Assembly (NCBI RefSeq): GCF_001029105.3
Contig: NZ_CP011807.3
Location: 4,526,001 to 4,590,000 of the forward strand
Source: Pandoraea faecigallinarum
GTDB lineage: Bacteria; Pseudomonadota; Gammaproteobacteria; Burkholderiales; Burkholderiaceae
DNA: 64,000 bases
Direction of reading: 5' to 3'
Below are positions 19,619 through 30,028 of the stretch, in pieces; position 1 is the stretch's first letter, and each line of letters opens with the position of its first letter. Below the pieces are notes generated by a model that had not been told where the DNA came from, made no database searches, and worked only from the letters and a program-made list of their open reading frames with translations. The position numbers were made by a program, and so were the translations under genes.

Positions 19619-21188
19619 CAGATTGCTGACAAACCCTCGCCAAGTGCGAGGGTTTTGTTTTTTAATAGCAGGATGCTAAAGATCCCGACGCCCACGCAGC
19701 ACGAACTCGAGATGGTGACGCTCGAGGAACTCGTGCCGAAGGACCACCTGCTGCGCCAGATCGACGCGGCAGTGGATTTCGAATTCATCCGCGAAAAGGT
19801 CGCGCATCTGTACTGCGCAGACAACGGTCGTCCGGCGCTCGATCCGGTGGTGATGTTCAAGCTGCTGTTCATCGGCTACCTGTTTGGAGTGCGCAGTGAG
19901 CGGCAGTTGATGCGCGAGGTCCAGGTCAACGTCGCCTATCGGTGGTTCGCCCGGTTTCGGCTGACCGACAAGGTGCCGGATGCGTCGACGTTCTCACAGA
20001 ATCGCCGCCGACGCTTCACGGACACGACGGTGTATCAGGAGATCTTCGACGAGATCGTGCGCCAGGCGATGGGCCGTGGTCTGGTCGATGGCCGGGTGCT
20101 GTACACCGACAGCACGCACCTGAAAGCCAACGCGAACAAGAACAAATTCGACGTGGTAAAGCTGGAACAGACGCCTGCGGCCTATCTGGAGAAGCTCAAT
20201 GCGGCAGTGGATGCGGACCGGGCCGCGCATGGCAAGAAGCCGCTGAATCGCGACGGCGATGAGCCGCCGTCGAGCAAGGACACCAAGATTAGCCGGACCG
20301 ATCCGGACAGCGGCTACATGGTGCGGGACGACAAGCCGAAGGGGTTCTTCTATCTGGACCACCGCACGGTGGACGCGAAGCACGCGATCATCACCGATAC
20401 GCATGTGACGCCGGCCTCGGTGCACGACAGCCAGCCGTATCTGGAGCGGCTGGATCGACAGCGCGAGCGCTTTGAGTTCAAGGTGGAAGCGGTGGGGCTG
20501 GATGCTGGCTACTTCACGCCGGCGGTGTGCCAGGGGCTCGAGGAGCGGGAGATTGCCGGGGTGATGGGCTATCGCACGCCGAACCACAAGCCGGGGCTGT
20601 TCTACAAACGGCAGTTCCAGTACGACGCGTACCGCAACGAGTACGTGTGCCCGCAGGGACAGGCGCTGCCGTACAGCACGACTAACCGGCTCGGCTATCG
20701 GGAATACAAATCCGATGCTCGGATATGCCGGTGCTGCCCGGTACGAGCACAGTGCACGAACAGTGCCAACGCGGTGAAGGTGGTGACGCGCCATGTCTGG
20801 GAGCGCGCCAAGGAGCGGGTGGATGCGAGGCGGCTGAGCGAGTGGGGGCGACGCATTTACGCGCGGCGCAAGGAGACGGTGGAACGCAGCTTCGCCGATG
20901 CCAAGCAACTGCATGGGCATCGCTATGCGCGCATGCGCGGGCTGCGCAAGGTGGCCGAGCAGTGCTTGTTGGCTGCGGCGGCGCAGAACATCAAGAAAAT
21001 TGCGATGCTGGTGGCGCGCCTACGGGCGCGTTTAGGCGAGCGTTCGTACCTCTGGCGCCCGTTTCGGTGGCTCATGAGCGTCCTGAGGGCTTGTCTCTCA
21101 ATGTGCGCGCCCTTACGCTGCCCATTCGCCCTTGCCTAAAAGCCAAAAACCCCTCGCTCCGAAAAACGAGGGGTTCGTCAGCAATCTG
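19619..21188 (+). mobile_element. IS1182-family-like insertion sequence, copy 2 (1570 bp)
   Basis: Same element as copy 1, in the same orientation, with the same 12-bp terminal inverted repeats and terminal terminator hairpins (19631-19663 and 21143-21175). It is inserted between the convergent CNP1-like and proB genes in their shared terminator. I see no base differing from copy 1. Confidence 0.95.
19673..21139 (+). CDS. IS1182-family-like transposase, copy 2
   Basis: 488 residues, the same protein as copy 1, with the DUF772-like N-terminus and the DDE catalytic motifs intact. No frameshift or stop is seen, so it is potentially active. An upstream in-frame TTG at 19655 could add six residues but sits inside the terminator's T-tract. 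Confidence 0.95.
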   Translation: MLKIPTPTQHELEMVTLEELVPKDHLLRQIDAAVDFEFIREKVAHLYCADNGRPALDPVVMFKLLFIGYLFGVRSERQLMREVQVNVAYRWFARFRLTDKVPDASTFSQNRRRRFTDTTVYQEIFDEIVRQAMGRGLVDGRVLYTDSTHLKANANKNKFDVVKLEQTPAAYLEKLNAAVDADRAAHGKKPLNRDGDEPPSSKDTKISRTDPDSGYMVRDDKPKGFFYLDHRTVDAKHAIITDTHVTPASVHDSQPYLERLDRQRERFEFKVEAVGLDAGYFTPAVCQGLEEREIAGVMGYRTPNHKPGLFYKRQFQYDAYRNEYVCPQGQALPYSTTNRLGYREYKSDARICRCCPVRAQCTNSANAVKVVTRHVWERAKERVDARRLSEWGRRIYARRKETVERSFADAKQLHGHRYARMRGLRKVAEQCLLAAAAQNIKKIAMLVARLRARLGERSYLWRPFRWLMSVLRACLSMCAPLRCPFALA

Positions 21189-21210
21189 ACGCCGGTCACG
21201 AAACCGGCGT
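21189..21210. repeat. right target-site duplication of IS copy 2
   Basis: Exact repeat of 19597-19618, followed by TTTTT, the original U-tract for the plus-strand gene. Confidence 0.95.
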
Positions 21211-21249
21211 TTTTTACCCTCTGACCGCCCTCGACGCAATGCGCGAAGC

Positions 21250-22383
21250 TCAGCGCACGATCAGGTTATCGCGATGAATCAGCTCCGGCTCGTTCGCGAA
21301 ACCCAGCACCTGCTCGATGTCGCTGCTTGGGTGGCGGCGAATCAGACGCGTCTCCGACGCGCTGTAATTCGACAGCCCGCGCGCGACCTCATGGCCGGCC
21401 TCGTCCACGCACGCGATGACCTCGCCGCGCGCGAACGTGCCTTCGACGTCGATGACGCCGATCGGCAGCAAACTCTTACCCTCTTCCATCAGCTTCTTGC
21501 ACGCACCCGCGTCGATCACGACACGGCCACGCACTTGCAGGTGGTCGGCCATCCACTGCTTGCGGGCGGTGAGGACTGCCGTGCGTGCCACGAGCTGCGT
21601 GCCGATGGCCTCGCCGCCGGCCAGACGCACCAGCACATCCGCCTCCCGGCCCGACGCGATCACCGTGTGCGCGCCGCTCGTCGCTGCGCGCTTGGCTGCC
21701 AGAATCTTGGTCAGCATGCCGCCACGGCCGATATTGGTGCCCGCACCGCCGGCCATCGCCTCGAGACGTTCGTCTCCCGCTTCGGCTTCGTGCACGAATT
21801 CGGCGTCCGGATTTTTGCGCGGATCGGCGGTATAGAGGCCCGACTGGTCGGTAAGGATGACGAGCGCATCGCCATCGATCAGGTTCGTGACGAGCGCTCC
21901 GAGTGTATCGTTGTCGCCGAACTTGATTTCGTCGGTCACGACCGTGTCGTTCTCGTTGATGATGGGCACCACGCCGAGACGCAACAACGTGAGCAACGTC
22001 GTTCGCGCGTTCAGATAGCGTTCGCGATCGGCCAGATCGGCATGCGTGAGCAGAATCTGTGCCGTTCGCACGCCATGCTCGGCAAAGCGGGTCTCATAGA
22101 CCTGTGCGAGTCCCATCTGGCCCACGGCGGCGGCGGCCTGCAATTCATCGATGGCTTTCGGGCGGCGCGCCCACCCCAAACGCTGCATACCCTCGGCGAT
22201 TGCGCCCGAACTCACGAGCACAACCTGCTTTGGCGGTCGCCCATCGCCCCCGTGCCGCAACGCGGCGATCTGCTGCGCCCAACGCGCAATGGCAACATCG
22301 TCCAGCCCGCGACCGTCGTTGGTCACGAGACTGGAACCCACTTTCACCACGAGCCGCCTGGCATCGGCGATGACCGAACGCAT
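21250..22383 (-). CDS. proB: glutamate 5-kinase
   Basis: 377 residues. It phosphorylates glutamate as the first step of proline synthesis. The amino-acid kinase domain (1-260) shows [10 protein letters not shown] at the start, [13 protein letters not shown] (about 170) and [19 protein letters not shown] (about 210). A C-terminal PUA domain (about 285-365) is present, as in full-length ProB. ATG 22383 is supported by AGGAG upstream. It follows obgE on the same strand (161 bp), the usual betaproteobacterial order rplU-rpmA-obgE-proB. Confidence 0.97.
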   Translation of the reverse strand: MRSVIADARRLVVKVGSSLVTNDGRGLDDVAIARWAQQIAALRHGGDGRPPKQVVLVSSGAIAEGMQRLGWARRPKAIDELQAAAAVGQMGLAQVYETRFAEHGVRTAQILLTHADLADRERYLNARTTLLTLLRLGVVPIINENDTVVTDEIKFGDNDTLGALVTNLIDGDALVILTDQSGLYTADPRKNPDAEFVHEAEAGDERLEAMAGGAGTNIGRGGMLTKILAAKRAATSGAHTVIASGREADVLVRLAGGEAIGTQLVARTAVLTARKQWMADHLQVRGRVVIDAGACKKLMEEGKSLLPIGVIDVEGTFARGEVIACVDEAGHEVARGLSNYSASETRLIRRHPSSDIEQVLGFANEPELIHRDNLIVR

Positions 22384-22544
22384 GGAACTGGATTCTCCTG
22401 CGGATGTATTGGGAAGACGGGGCCGCTGCGGGCGGGGACGACGCGGCGCACCGGTCCGTCCCTCATCTGGCCGCAGCAGCCGGATCGCTGGCGTAGGCGC
22501 GCGATGTCCGAAACGTCGGCGCCAGCGTTTGAGTGATGTGGAGT

Positions 22545-23690
<1,146 letters not shown>

Positions 23691-23778
23691 TTAACGACCG
23701 TCCGCAGACGATCCTGAATACTGTTCAATGCCCCGCTCCGGGCGCGACAGGTTCGCGGCACGCTGGCGGGACAAACAA

Positions 23779-23808
23779 AAAAGGCTCCGCATGAGAGCGG
23801 AGCCTTTT
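23779..23808 (-). terminator. intrinsic terminator after rpmA
   Basis: Perfect 12-bp stem AAAAGGCTCCGC / GCGGAGCCTTTT with a 6-nt loop, 19 bp past the rpmA stop. The A/T-rich ends make it bidirectional in principle. Confidence 0.85.
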
Positions 23809-23826
23809 GGTGGCAAAAGGCTTAGC

Positions 23827-24087
23827 TTACGCTGCCGGCACCACGCTAACCACTTGCTTCTTCGCTGCGCCCTTGACGGCGAACTGCACGTGACCGTCGG
23901 CCAGTGCAAACAGCGTGTGGTCCTTACCGATGCCGACGTTTTCGCCAGCATGCATACGAGTACCACGTTGGCGAACGATGATGCCGCCAGCCAGGATCGC
24001 CTGACCGCCGTACACCTTCACGCCAAGGCGCTTCGACTCGGAATCGCGGCCGTTACGGGACGATCCGCCTGCTTTTTTGTGTGCCAT
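23827..24087 (-). CDS. rpmA: 50S ribosomal protein L27
   Basis: 86 residues. It starts [16 protein letters not shown], the L27 N-terminus that reaches into the peptidyl-transferase centre, followed by [24 protein letters not shown] and [12 protein letters not shown]. There is no N-terminal cleavage extension of the firmicute type. AAGGAG precedes the ATG. It lies 28 bp after rplU in the same operon. Confidence 0.98.
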   Translation of the reverse strand: MAHKKAGGSSRNGRDSESKRLGVKVYGGQAILAGGIIVRQRGTRMHAGENVGIGKDHTLFALADGHVQFAVKGAAKKQVVSVVPAA

Positions 24088-24115
24088 GACTTAACTCCTT
24101 ACCTAGCTCGATCGA

Positions 24116-24427
24116 TTAGCCGTTGATGCTGTCGATGCGCAGCTCGGTGTAGTTTTGGCGATGGCCTTGACGCTTTTGGTAGTGCTTGCGACGGCGCATC
24201 TTGAAAATCTTCACCTTGGGGTGACGACCCTGGGCGATAACGGTAGCCTTGACGGAAGCCCCACTGACCAACGGCGCACCGAACTTAATCGATTCACCCT
24301 CGCCAACGGCGAGAACCTGGTCGATGGTGATTTCAGCGCCAATGTCAGCCGGTATCTGTTCTACTTTGAGCTTTTCGCCAGCAGCAACCTTATATTGCTT
24401 ACCGCCGGTTTTTATGACCGCGTACAT
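24116..24427 (-). CDS. rplU: 50S ribosomal protein L21
   Basis: 103 residues. It begins [20 protein letters not shown] and contains [21 protein letters not shown] near the C-terminus, both signatures of L21, which binds 23S rRNA. It is the first gene of rplU-rpmA and is divergent from ispB. Confidence 0.98.
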   Translation of the reverse strand: MYAVIKTGGKQYKVAAGEKLKVEQIPADIGAEITIDQVLAVGEGESIKFGAPLVSGASVKATVIAQGRHPKVKIFKMRRRKHYQKRQGHRQNYTELRIDSING

Positions 24428-24664
24428 TGTTGAACCTCACTCATAAACAAGAGAATTTCCGCGCAGACCGAGGGTCCCGAAAGGACTCGACTTACCGGCC
24501 ATCGCACCGCCGCGGGGCCGTCATACCGAAGTATTTTCGGACCAGGCGCAACGAATGCGCGCACGAAAACCGGGGATTATACAGACTTTCTCCTTTTGCG
24601 TCAAAGACTTCCATGACGCCAGTCATTCCGCGGCCCTGGTGCCCGAAAGTCGCCGCGCCCACTA

Positions 24665-24670
24665 TATAAT
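24665..24670 (+). promoter_or_regulatory. -10 box of the ispB promoter
   Basis: Perfect TATAAT. Transcription should start near 24677, which places the TTG at 24671 outside the mRNA and favours TTG 24704 as the ispB start. No clear -35 is present. Confidence 0.55.
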
Positions 24671-24703
24671 TTGGGGCGAATTTTTCCTCACCCGAGCCTT
24701 GTC

Positions 24704-25684
24704 TTGACTGCTTCGACTTCTTCCCAGAACGTACTGGCCGCCATCGCCGACGACATGCGTGCCGTCGACCAGCTTATCCGCCACCGGCTGGCCTCCGAGG
24801 TGGTCCTGATCAATCAGATCTCGGAGTACATCATCAATTCGGGCGGCAAACGGCTGCGTCCGGCATTGCTGCTACTCGTGTCCGGCGCGCTGGGCGTGAG
24901 CTCACCGGCGCGCTACGAGCTGGCCGCGGTCATCGAATTCATTCACACCTCCACGCTGCTGCACGACGACGTCGTCGACGAATCCGACCTGCGTCGCGGC
25001 AAGCAGACCGCCAATGCGCTGTTTGGCAACGCGGCGTCGGTGCTGGTCGGCGACTTCCTGTATTCGCGCTCTTTCGAAATGATGGTGAGCGTGGACAACA
25101 TGCGCGTGATGCAGATCCTGGCGCGCGCGACCAACGTGATCGCCGAAGGGGAAGTGCTGCAACTGCTGAACATGCACGATCCGGATGTGGACGAAGCGCG
25201 TTACTTGCAGGTCATCAAATACAAGACGGCAACGCTGTTCGAAGCGGCCACCCAGTTGGCTGCCGTGCTGGCCAACGCCGATGCGCAGACTGAAGCGGCC
25301 GTGCGCGAATACGGTGGACGTCTGGGCACCGCCTTCCAGTTGATGGACGACTGGCTGGACTACGCCGGCGACACCGACGCGATGGGCAAGAACGCCGGCG
25401 ACGATTTGCGGGAAGGCAAACCGACGCTACCGCTGATCCATGTGCTTCAGCACGGTACGGACGAAGAACGCGCGCTCGTGCGTGAAGCCATCGAGAACGG
25501 CGGCACCGACAAGTTCGAACCCATCCTCGCTGCCATCACGCGTACGGGCGCGCTCGATTACACGTTGGCGCGGGCCAAGGAAGAGGCAGACGCGGCTGCA
25601 CAAACAATTTCTGCACTTCCCCCTTCCCATTACAAAAATAGCCTGCTAGAATTATGTTCTTACTCGATAGCGCGACGCACTTAG
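24704..25684 (+). CDS. ispB: polyprenyl (octaprenyl) diphosphate synthase
   Basis: 326 residues from the TTG at 24704. It extends farnesyl diphosphate with IPP to the ubiquinone side-chain precursor. Both aspartate-rich motifs are visible: HDDVVDESDLRRG (first DDxxD) and MDDWLDYAGD (second). GGKRLRP, the IPP-binding segment, is near residue 45. TTG 24704 is preferred because the -10 box lies just upstream. Chain length (C40) is by family, not shown. The stop is 19 bp before tRNA-Pro, so the two may be co-transcribed. coq7 at 60.7 kb is in the same pathway. Confidence 0.93.
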   Translation: MTASTSSQNVLAAIADDMRAVDQLIRHRLASEVVLINQISEYIINSGGKRLRPALLLLVSGALGVSSPARYELAAVIEFIHTSTLLHDDVVDESDLRRGKQTANALFGNAASVLVGDFLYSRSFEMMVSVDNMRVMQILARATNVIAEGEVLQLLNMHDPDVDEARYLQVIKYKTATLFEAATQLAAVLANADAQTEAAVREYGGRLGTAFQLMDDWLDYAGDTDAMGKNAGDDLREGKPTLPLIHVLQHGTDEERALVREAIENGGTDKFEPILAAITRTGALDYTLARAKEEADAAAQTISALPPSHYKNSLLELCSYSIARRT

Positions 25685-25703
25685 CGAAGTAGCAGTATCG
25701 AAG

Positions 25704-25780
25704 CGGGGTGTAGCTTAGCCTGGTAGAGCGCTACGTTCGGGACGTAGAGGCCGGAGGTTCGAATCCTCTCACCCCGACCA
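25704..25780 (+). tRNA. tRNA-Pro(CGG)
   Basis: 77 nt with all four arms: acceptor CGGGGTG / CACCCCG, anticodon stem CTACG / CGTAG enclosing loop TTCGGGA (anticodon CGG, Pro codon CCG), TPsiC arm with GGTTCGAATCC, and an encoded CCA end. Confidence 0.97.
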
Positions 25781-25817
25781 GGATTTACTTTGCGTTGACT
25801 TTACGTTACGCGGAGCA

Positions 25818-25849
25818 AAAAAACCGACGGCCTTGTCCGTCGGTTTTTT
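25818..25849. terminator. intrinsic terminator after tRNA-Pro
   Basis: Stem AAAAAACCGACGG / CCGTCGGTTTTTT with loop CCTTGT, directly after the ispB-tRNA unit. Confidence 0.88.
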
Positions 25850-26009
25850 ATTTTCGCGGCCGGATTCTCTCCATCGCCGCACGCTTGGTACTCCGTCGCA
25901 TCCTGGCGATGCGCTCGCCGATCAGTACGTTGGCGCGCTGAGGGCACGATCCGCTCTGATATAGTGGCATCTCGTTGCCACCCCCTGCGCTCAATGCGCA
26001 TCTAAAAGC

Positions 26010-27305
26010 TTGGACGCCTTGCCCTTATGGGCGCAGATTTGCGCCGTCGCCTTCCTGATCGTCTGCTCGGGATTCTTTTCCATTTCCGAGACGAGCATGA
26101 TGGCGCTCAATCGCCATCGTCTGAAACATCTCGTGCGCATGAACGTGCATGGCGCCAGGTCCACGCAAGGGCTGCTCTCGCGCACCGAAGATCTGCTCTC
26201 GACGATTCTCGTCGGCAATAACGTCATCAACACGGTTGTGCCGGTGCTCACCACGTCGATTGCGGTGCGCTACTTCGGCAACGATGCCATCACGCTGTCC
26301 ATCGCCACTGCGGTGATCGCGCTGCTCATCATCATCTTTGCGGAGATCGCTCCAAAGATCGTCGGCGCAACGTATCCGGACCGCATTGCCCTGTCGGTCA
26401 GCACGCCGCTCAAACCCATCGTCGCCGTGGCCACGCCGCTCGTGTGGGTGCTCAACAGCTTCGTGCGCGGTATGTTGCGCGTGCTGCGTATCGACACGCG
26501 CCGCGCGGCGAGCGAAGCGCGTCTGACGACCGAAGAACTGCGCACCATCGTGCTTGAAGCCGGCAACTACATGCCGACCAAGCCGCGCAGCGTGCTGCTC
26601 AACCTGCTGGATCTCGAAAACATCGCCGTCGATGACGTGATGGTGCCGCGCGCACGCATCGAGGCACTGGACATCTCAGCGCCGCTCGACACGATCCTCT
26701 CTCAGCTCGAGACCTGCTATCACAACAAATTGCCCGTCTACGACGGCGACATCGACCGCATCGTCGGGATTCTCCCGGTACGCCGTACGCTTTCCGCTCT
26801 GCGTCACCCGGACGACATCACCGTGGATACGTTACGCGCGCTGCTCGTCGACCCGTACTTCATTCCGAGCGATACACCGGCGCTGCGTCAGTTGCAGTAT
26901 TTCCAGGAAAACCATCGTCGCGTGGGACTGGTCGTCAACGAATACGGCGAAGTCGAAGGGCTTGTGACGACCGAAGACATCATCGAAGAACTCATCGGCG
27001 AATTTACGACGAGCGTGCCGGGTACCGGTGGCAGTCGTTCGGGGTGGACGGCCGAAGGCGACTGTCTCGTCGGTGGCGGTGTCGGACTGCGCGACCTGAA
27101 TCGTCGCCTGGGGCTGCATCTGCCGACCGATGGCCCCAAGACGCTCAACGGCTTGATTCTCGAAGTGCTGCGCGAAATTCCGGAAGCCGCCGTCAGCCTG
27201 GAGATAGACGGGCTGCGCATGGAAATCGTGCAGATCGACAATCAGGCCATCAAGACGGTCCGGCTGTTCAAGCCCGGCGCGCATCCCGCCCCTCACGGCG
27301 CATAG
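26010..27305 (+). CDS. hemolysin-family/CorC-HlyC transporter-like protein (CNNM, CBS and CorC_HlyC domains)
   Basis: 431 residues from a TTG start. The N-terminal CNNM/DUF21 membrane domain (about 1-190) contains FFSISETSMMALNRHRLKHLV and three to four membrane segments. A tandem CBS domain pair (about 205-330) includes DVMVPRARIEAL and YGEVEGLVTTEDIIEELIGE. The C-terminal CorC_HlyC domain follows. It is an inner-membrane protein associated with Mg/Co homeostasis in this family; it is not a haemolysin in any demonstrated sense. The TTG is chosen because the family N-terminus (short segment then a membrane helix) begins there. Confidence 0.85.
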   Translation: MDALPLWAQICAVAFLIVCSGFFSISETSMMALNRHRLKHLVRMNVHGARSTQGLLSRTEDLLSTILVGNNVINTVVPVLTTSIAVRYFGNDAITLSIATAVIALLIIIFAEIAPKIVGATYPDRIALSVSTPLKPIVAVATPLVWVLNSFVRGMLRVLRIDTRRAASEARLTTEELRTIVLEAGNYMPTKPRSVLLNLLDLENIAVDDVMVPRARIEALDISAPLDTILSQLETCYHNKLPVYDGDIDRIVGILPVRRTLSALRHPDDITVDTLRALLVDPYFIPSDTPALRQLQYFQENHRRVGLVVNEYGEVEGLVTTEDIIEELIGEFTTSVPGTGGSRSGWTAEGDCLVGGGVGLRDLNRRLGLHLPTDGPKTLNGLILEVLREIPEAAVSLEIDGLRMEIVQIDNQAIKTVRLFKPGAHPAPHGA

Positions 27306-27529
27306 ACGCGCATAGGTGCACATGGGCTCGCATAAGGACACATAGGGGACACATAAGGGACGCATAAGGGACGCGACGGTAGCGCCAACGATTCACGATC
27401 GACGTGACACGATCGCGCCGCCCTCGCTCACTGCCCGTCACCCCCCTCCATTTTTCGGGTTATTCCGATTGAGTCGTCGCAAGGTTACGACGAGACTGAA
27501 GCTTCACGCAGCTCTCGCCAAACCCCGTC
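27306..27529. other. intergenic region with short tandem repeats before pilB
   Basis: About 220 bp; no gene is seen. It holds the short repeat array at 27330-27372 and, further on, GC-rich unstructured DNA leading to pilB. Confidence 0.5.
27330..27372 (+). repeat. four degenerate 10-11 bp tandem repeats
   Basis: Consecutive units GCATAAGGAC, ACATAGGGGAC, ACATAAGGGAC and GCATAAGGGAC starting 24 bp after the CorC/HlyC stop. More degenerate units precede them. Confidence 0.75.
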
Positions 27530-28741
27530 ATGCCACACTCAACCGCCGCCTCTGGTCACGCTTCGTCGTCGGCACGAGATCCCTTCCCGATGCCATCTTC
27601 AGGACCTCCCGCCCCCGGCATTGCCGCCACCTCCGCGCTGCAATGCCTCGAACATATTCTGAACGACGCGGTTCGCGCAGGGGCTTCCGACGTGCATTTC
27701 GAACCGATGGCACAGCGCTTTCGCGTTCGGCTGCGAATCGATGGCCGCTTGCAGGAACATCGCGACGTGCCACTGCCCTGGCGCGATATGCTCGTCTCGC
27801 GACTGAAGATTCTCGCGAATCTGGACATCGCGCAGAAGCGCTTGCCACAGGACGGACGACTCGTGTGGCGCGAGGCCAGCGAGCCGGTCGAGTGCCGTGT
27901 GAGCGCACTGCCGACATTGCACGGCGAGAAGCTCGTGGTGCGATTGCTCGACGGCGCCAAGGTGCCGCTCTCGCTTGAAGGTCTCGGCTACACACCGGCC
28001 CAATACCTCGCGCTCACACAAGCGATTGCACGTCCGCACGGCATGATTCTGATGACCGGCCCCACCGGCAGCGGCAAGACCGTCTCGCTATACAGTTGCC
28101 TGCGACGCCTCAACGACACGTCACGCAATATCGTCACCATCGAAGACCCGGTGGAAATTCGCTTGCCGGGCGTGACACAGGTCAATCTCAACGAACGCGC
28201 CGGACTCGACTTCGCCACCGCGCTGCGCGCCTTTCTTCGACAGGACCCGGACGTTCTCGTGGTCGGTGAGATACGCGATGCCCGGACCGCGGAGATCGCC
28301 GTGCAAGCGGCGCAAACCGGCCATTTGGTATTTGCCACGGTTCACGCCAACGACGCGCCAAGCACGCTCGCACGCCTCTTCGATCTCGGCGTCGCGCCAT
28401 TCAATCTTTCGTCGACGCTGTTGCTCGTCAGTGCGCAGCGACTGCTGCGACGCCGCTGCCCTGCCGGGTGCGAACCGCGCCATGCCGTTCACAGCGAAGC
28501 CGGCTCGCCGGATCTCTGCATGCGCTGCCACGGCAGCGGTTTCGCGGGACGAATCGGTGCGTTTCAGGTTATGCCGATCAGTGCCACGCAAGCCGTTAAC
28601 ATCGCGCAGGCGCGCAGTCCGCACGAACTCGCGGCGCAGGCACGCAGCGAAGGCGTCATGACGTTGCGTGAGTCGGGACAGTGGCACGCCGACGCCGGCA
28701 CCGTCGCCCAGGAGGATGTCGATGCAACCACGCCCGTCTGA
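27530..28741 (+). CDS. pilB: type IV pilus/type II secretion-type assembly ATPase (GspE/PilB family), short form
   Basis: 403 residues, shorter than the usual ~570 because the N-terminal MshEN region is absent. The hexameric ATPase core is complete: DVHFEPM (N2 domain), RLPQDGR, Walker A GPTGSGKTVSLYSCLR (about 180), IEDPVEI, Walker B VLVVGEIRDARTAEIAVQAAQTGHLVFATVHAND (about 240) and a four-cysteine zinc motif near the C-terminus (CPAGC and CMRC). It energises pilin polymerisation at the inner membrane. The start is uncertain: ATG at 27530 or 27590. It is followed by pilC and pilD, but no pilin gene is in the window. Confidence 0.85.
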   Translation: MPHSTAASGHASSSARDPFPMPSSGPPAPGIAATSALQCLEHILNDAVRAGASDVHFEPMAQRFRVRLRIDGRLQEHRDVPLPWRDMLVSRLKILANLDIAQKRLPQDGRLVWREASEPVECRVSALPTLHGEKLVVRLLDGAKVPLSLEGLGYTPAQYLALTQAIARPHGMILMTGPTGSGKTVSLYSCLRRLNDTSRNIVTIEDPVEIRLPGVTQVNLNERAGLDFATALRAFLRQDPDVLVVGEIRDARTAEIAVQAAQTGHLVFATVHANDAPSTLARLFDLGVAPFNLSSTLLLVSAQRLLRRRCPAGCEPRHAVHSEAGSPDLCMRCHGSGFAGRIGAFQVMPISATQAVNIAQARSPHELAAQARSEGVMTLRESGQWHADAGTVAQEDVDATTPV

Positions 28742-28801
28742 TTTGGGGTCGAGGGGGAATGGCCGACGGCGTTGGCAGATCGCCCGCACGGAGCGCGTCC
28801 T

Positions 28802-30028
28802 ATGTCCCGAATAGGCCGATCACGCCAGTGGCACTGGCAAGGTCGCGACGCAGACGGCCAGCGTCGACGCGGCGATATCGTCGCACTCGGCGAGGCGGCG
28901 GCGCGGCTGGCGCTGCGCCAGCAGTATCCGCAGATGACGATTACGCATCTGGCAGCAGGACGCCGACGTGCGCCTGCCGCGCGTACCCGGTCCGCGGACG
29001 CCACGGACCTCGTCCGTCGCCTCGCCACCTTGCTCGGCGCCGGTGTACCGTTAAGCGCCGCACTAGACGTAATGGCGCGCGGCGCACATACGCGCGGGCT
29101 CAAACGCCTGGCCTCCGAGATTGCACAGGATGTGGCGATGGGGCACCCGCTGGCGTCGGCAATGTCGCGCGCCAGCCGTCGATTCGGTAGCGTCGATTGC
29201 CAACTGATCGCCGCTGCGGAACTGAGCGGTCAGCTCGGACCAACGTTGGCGCGTCTTGGCGCGCATTACGATCATGCGCGGGGCGTACGGGACAAATTGC
29301 AACGCGCCCTCGCCTACCCGCTGACCGTGCTGGCCGTGGCGCTTGCGGTTGTCGTCGCATTGCTGCAATGGGTGATTCCGGAGTTCGAGCGCCTGTTCGC
29401 GAGCGCCGCTGGCGGGGGCATGCCATTACCTCCTCTGACTCGCGGGTTGATCGATCTCTCGCGAGCGTCCGTGAGTCAGGGGCCGGGAATACTCGCGAGT
29501 GTCGGTGCCATCGGCCTGATCGCCGCGATGGCCGTGAGACGCAGCATCCGGGTGCGGCGCCAGCGGGACCGCTGGATACTGTGCTTGCCGCGCGCGGGCG
29601 GGATCATCCGCATGATGAGCGCGGCCCGCTGGGCCCGAACGCTGGGCACGCTGCTCGATGCCGGGGTTGCCCTGCCGGACGCCATGGACGCCGCCGCGGG
29701 TGCCTGCGGCAACCTCGTCATGCAGCAGGCCGCGCATGAAGTGCACCGGAAGGTCACGCGTGGTGCCCGGCTGGCAACGGCGCTCGAGGCCGACGCGCGC
29801 TGGCCTCTGGCCGTGGCGCAACTGGCCGTGATAGGGGAGGAATCGGGTACACTCGGGCGCATGCTCAATCAGGCCGCAGGTCTGCTCGACGAAGAGGCAT
29901 CGCAGGCGCTGGTCAGCACCTGCGCGATGCTGGAACCCATGATGATTACATTTCTCGGCCTGCTCATCGGCGGCATGGTCCTTGCCATGTATCTGCCGAT
30001 GTTCCAACTCGGATACGGTGTCGCATGA
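28802..30028 (+). CDS. pilC: type II secretion/type IV pilus inner-membrane platform protein
   Basis: 408 residues. It has two GspF repeats, each a cytoplasmic four-helix domain followed by membrane helices. Segment 1 includes RRLATLLGAGVPLSAALDVMA and LSGQLGPTLARLG; segment 2 includes ARWARTLGTLLDAGVALPDAMD and EESGTLGRMLNQAAGL. Hydrophobic segments lie at about residues 165-190, 220-245 and at the C-terminus. It anchors the assembly ATPase. ATG 28802 has a weak ribosome-binding site and lies 60 bp after pilB. The stop overlaps the pilD start by 4 bp. Confidence 0.9.
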   Translation: MSRIGRSRQWHWQGRDADGQRRRGDIVALGEAAARLALRQQYPQMTITHLAAGRRRAPAARTRSADATDLVRRLATLLGAGVPLSAALDVMARGAHTRGLKRLASEIAQDVAMGHPLASAMSRASRRFGSVDCQLIAAAELSGQLGPTLARLGAHYDHARGVRDKLQRALAYPLTVLAVALAVVVALLQWVIPEFERLFASAAGGGMPLPPLTRGLIDLSRASVSQGPGILASVGAIGLIAAMAVRRSIRVRRQRDRWILCLPRAGGIIRMMSAARWARTLGTLLDAGVALPDAMDAAAGACGNLVMQQAAHEVHRKVTRGARLATALEADARWPLAVAQLAVIGEESGTLGRMLNQAAGLLDEEASQALVSTCAMLEPMMITFLGLLIGGMVLAMYLPMFQLGYGVA

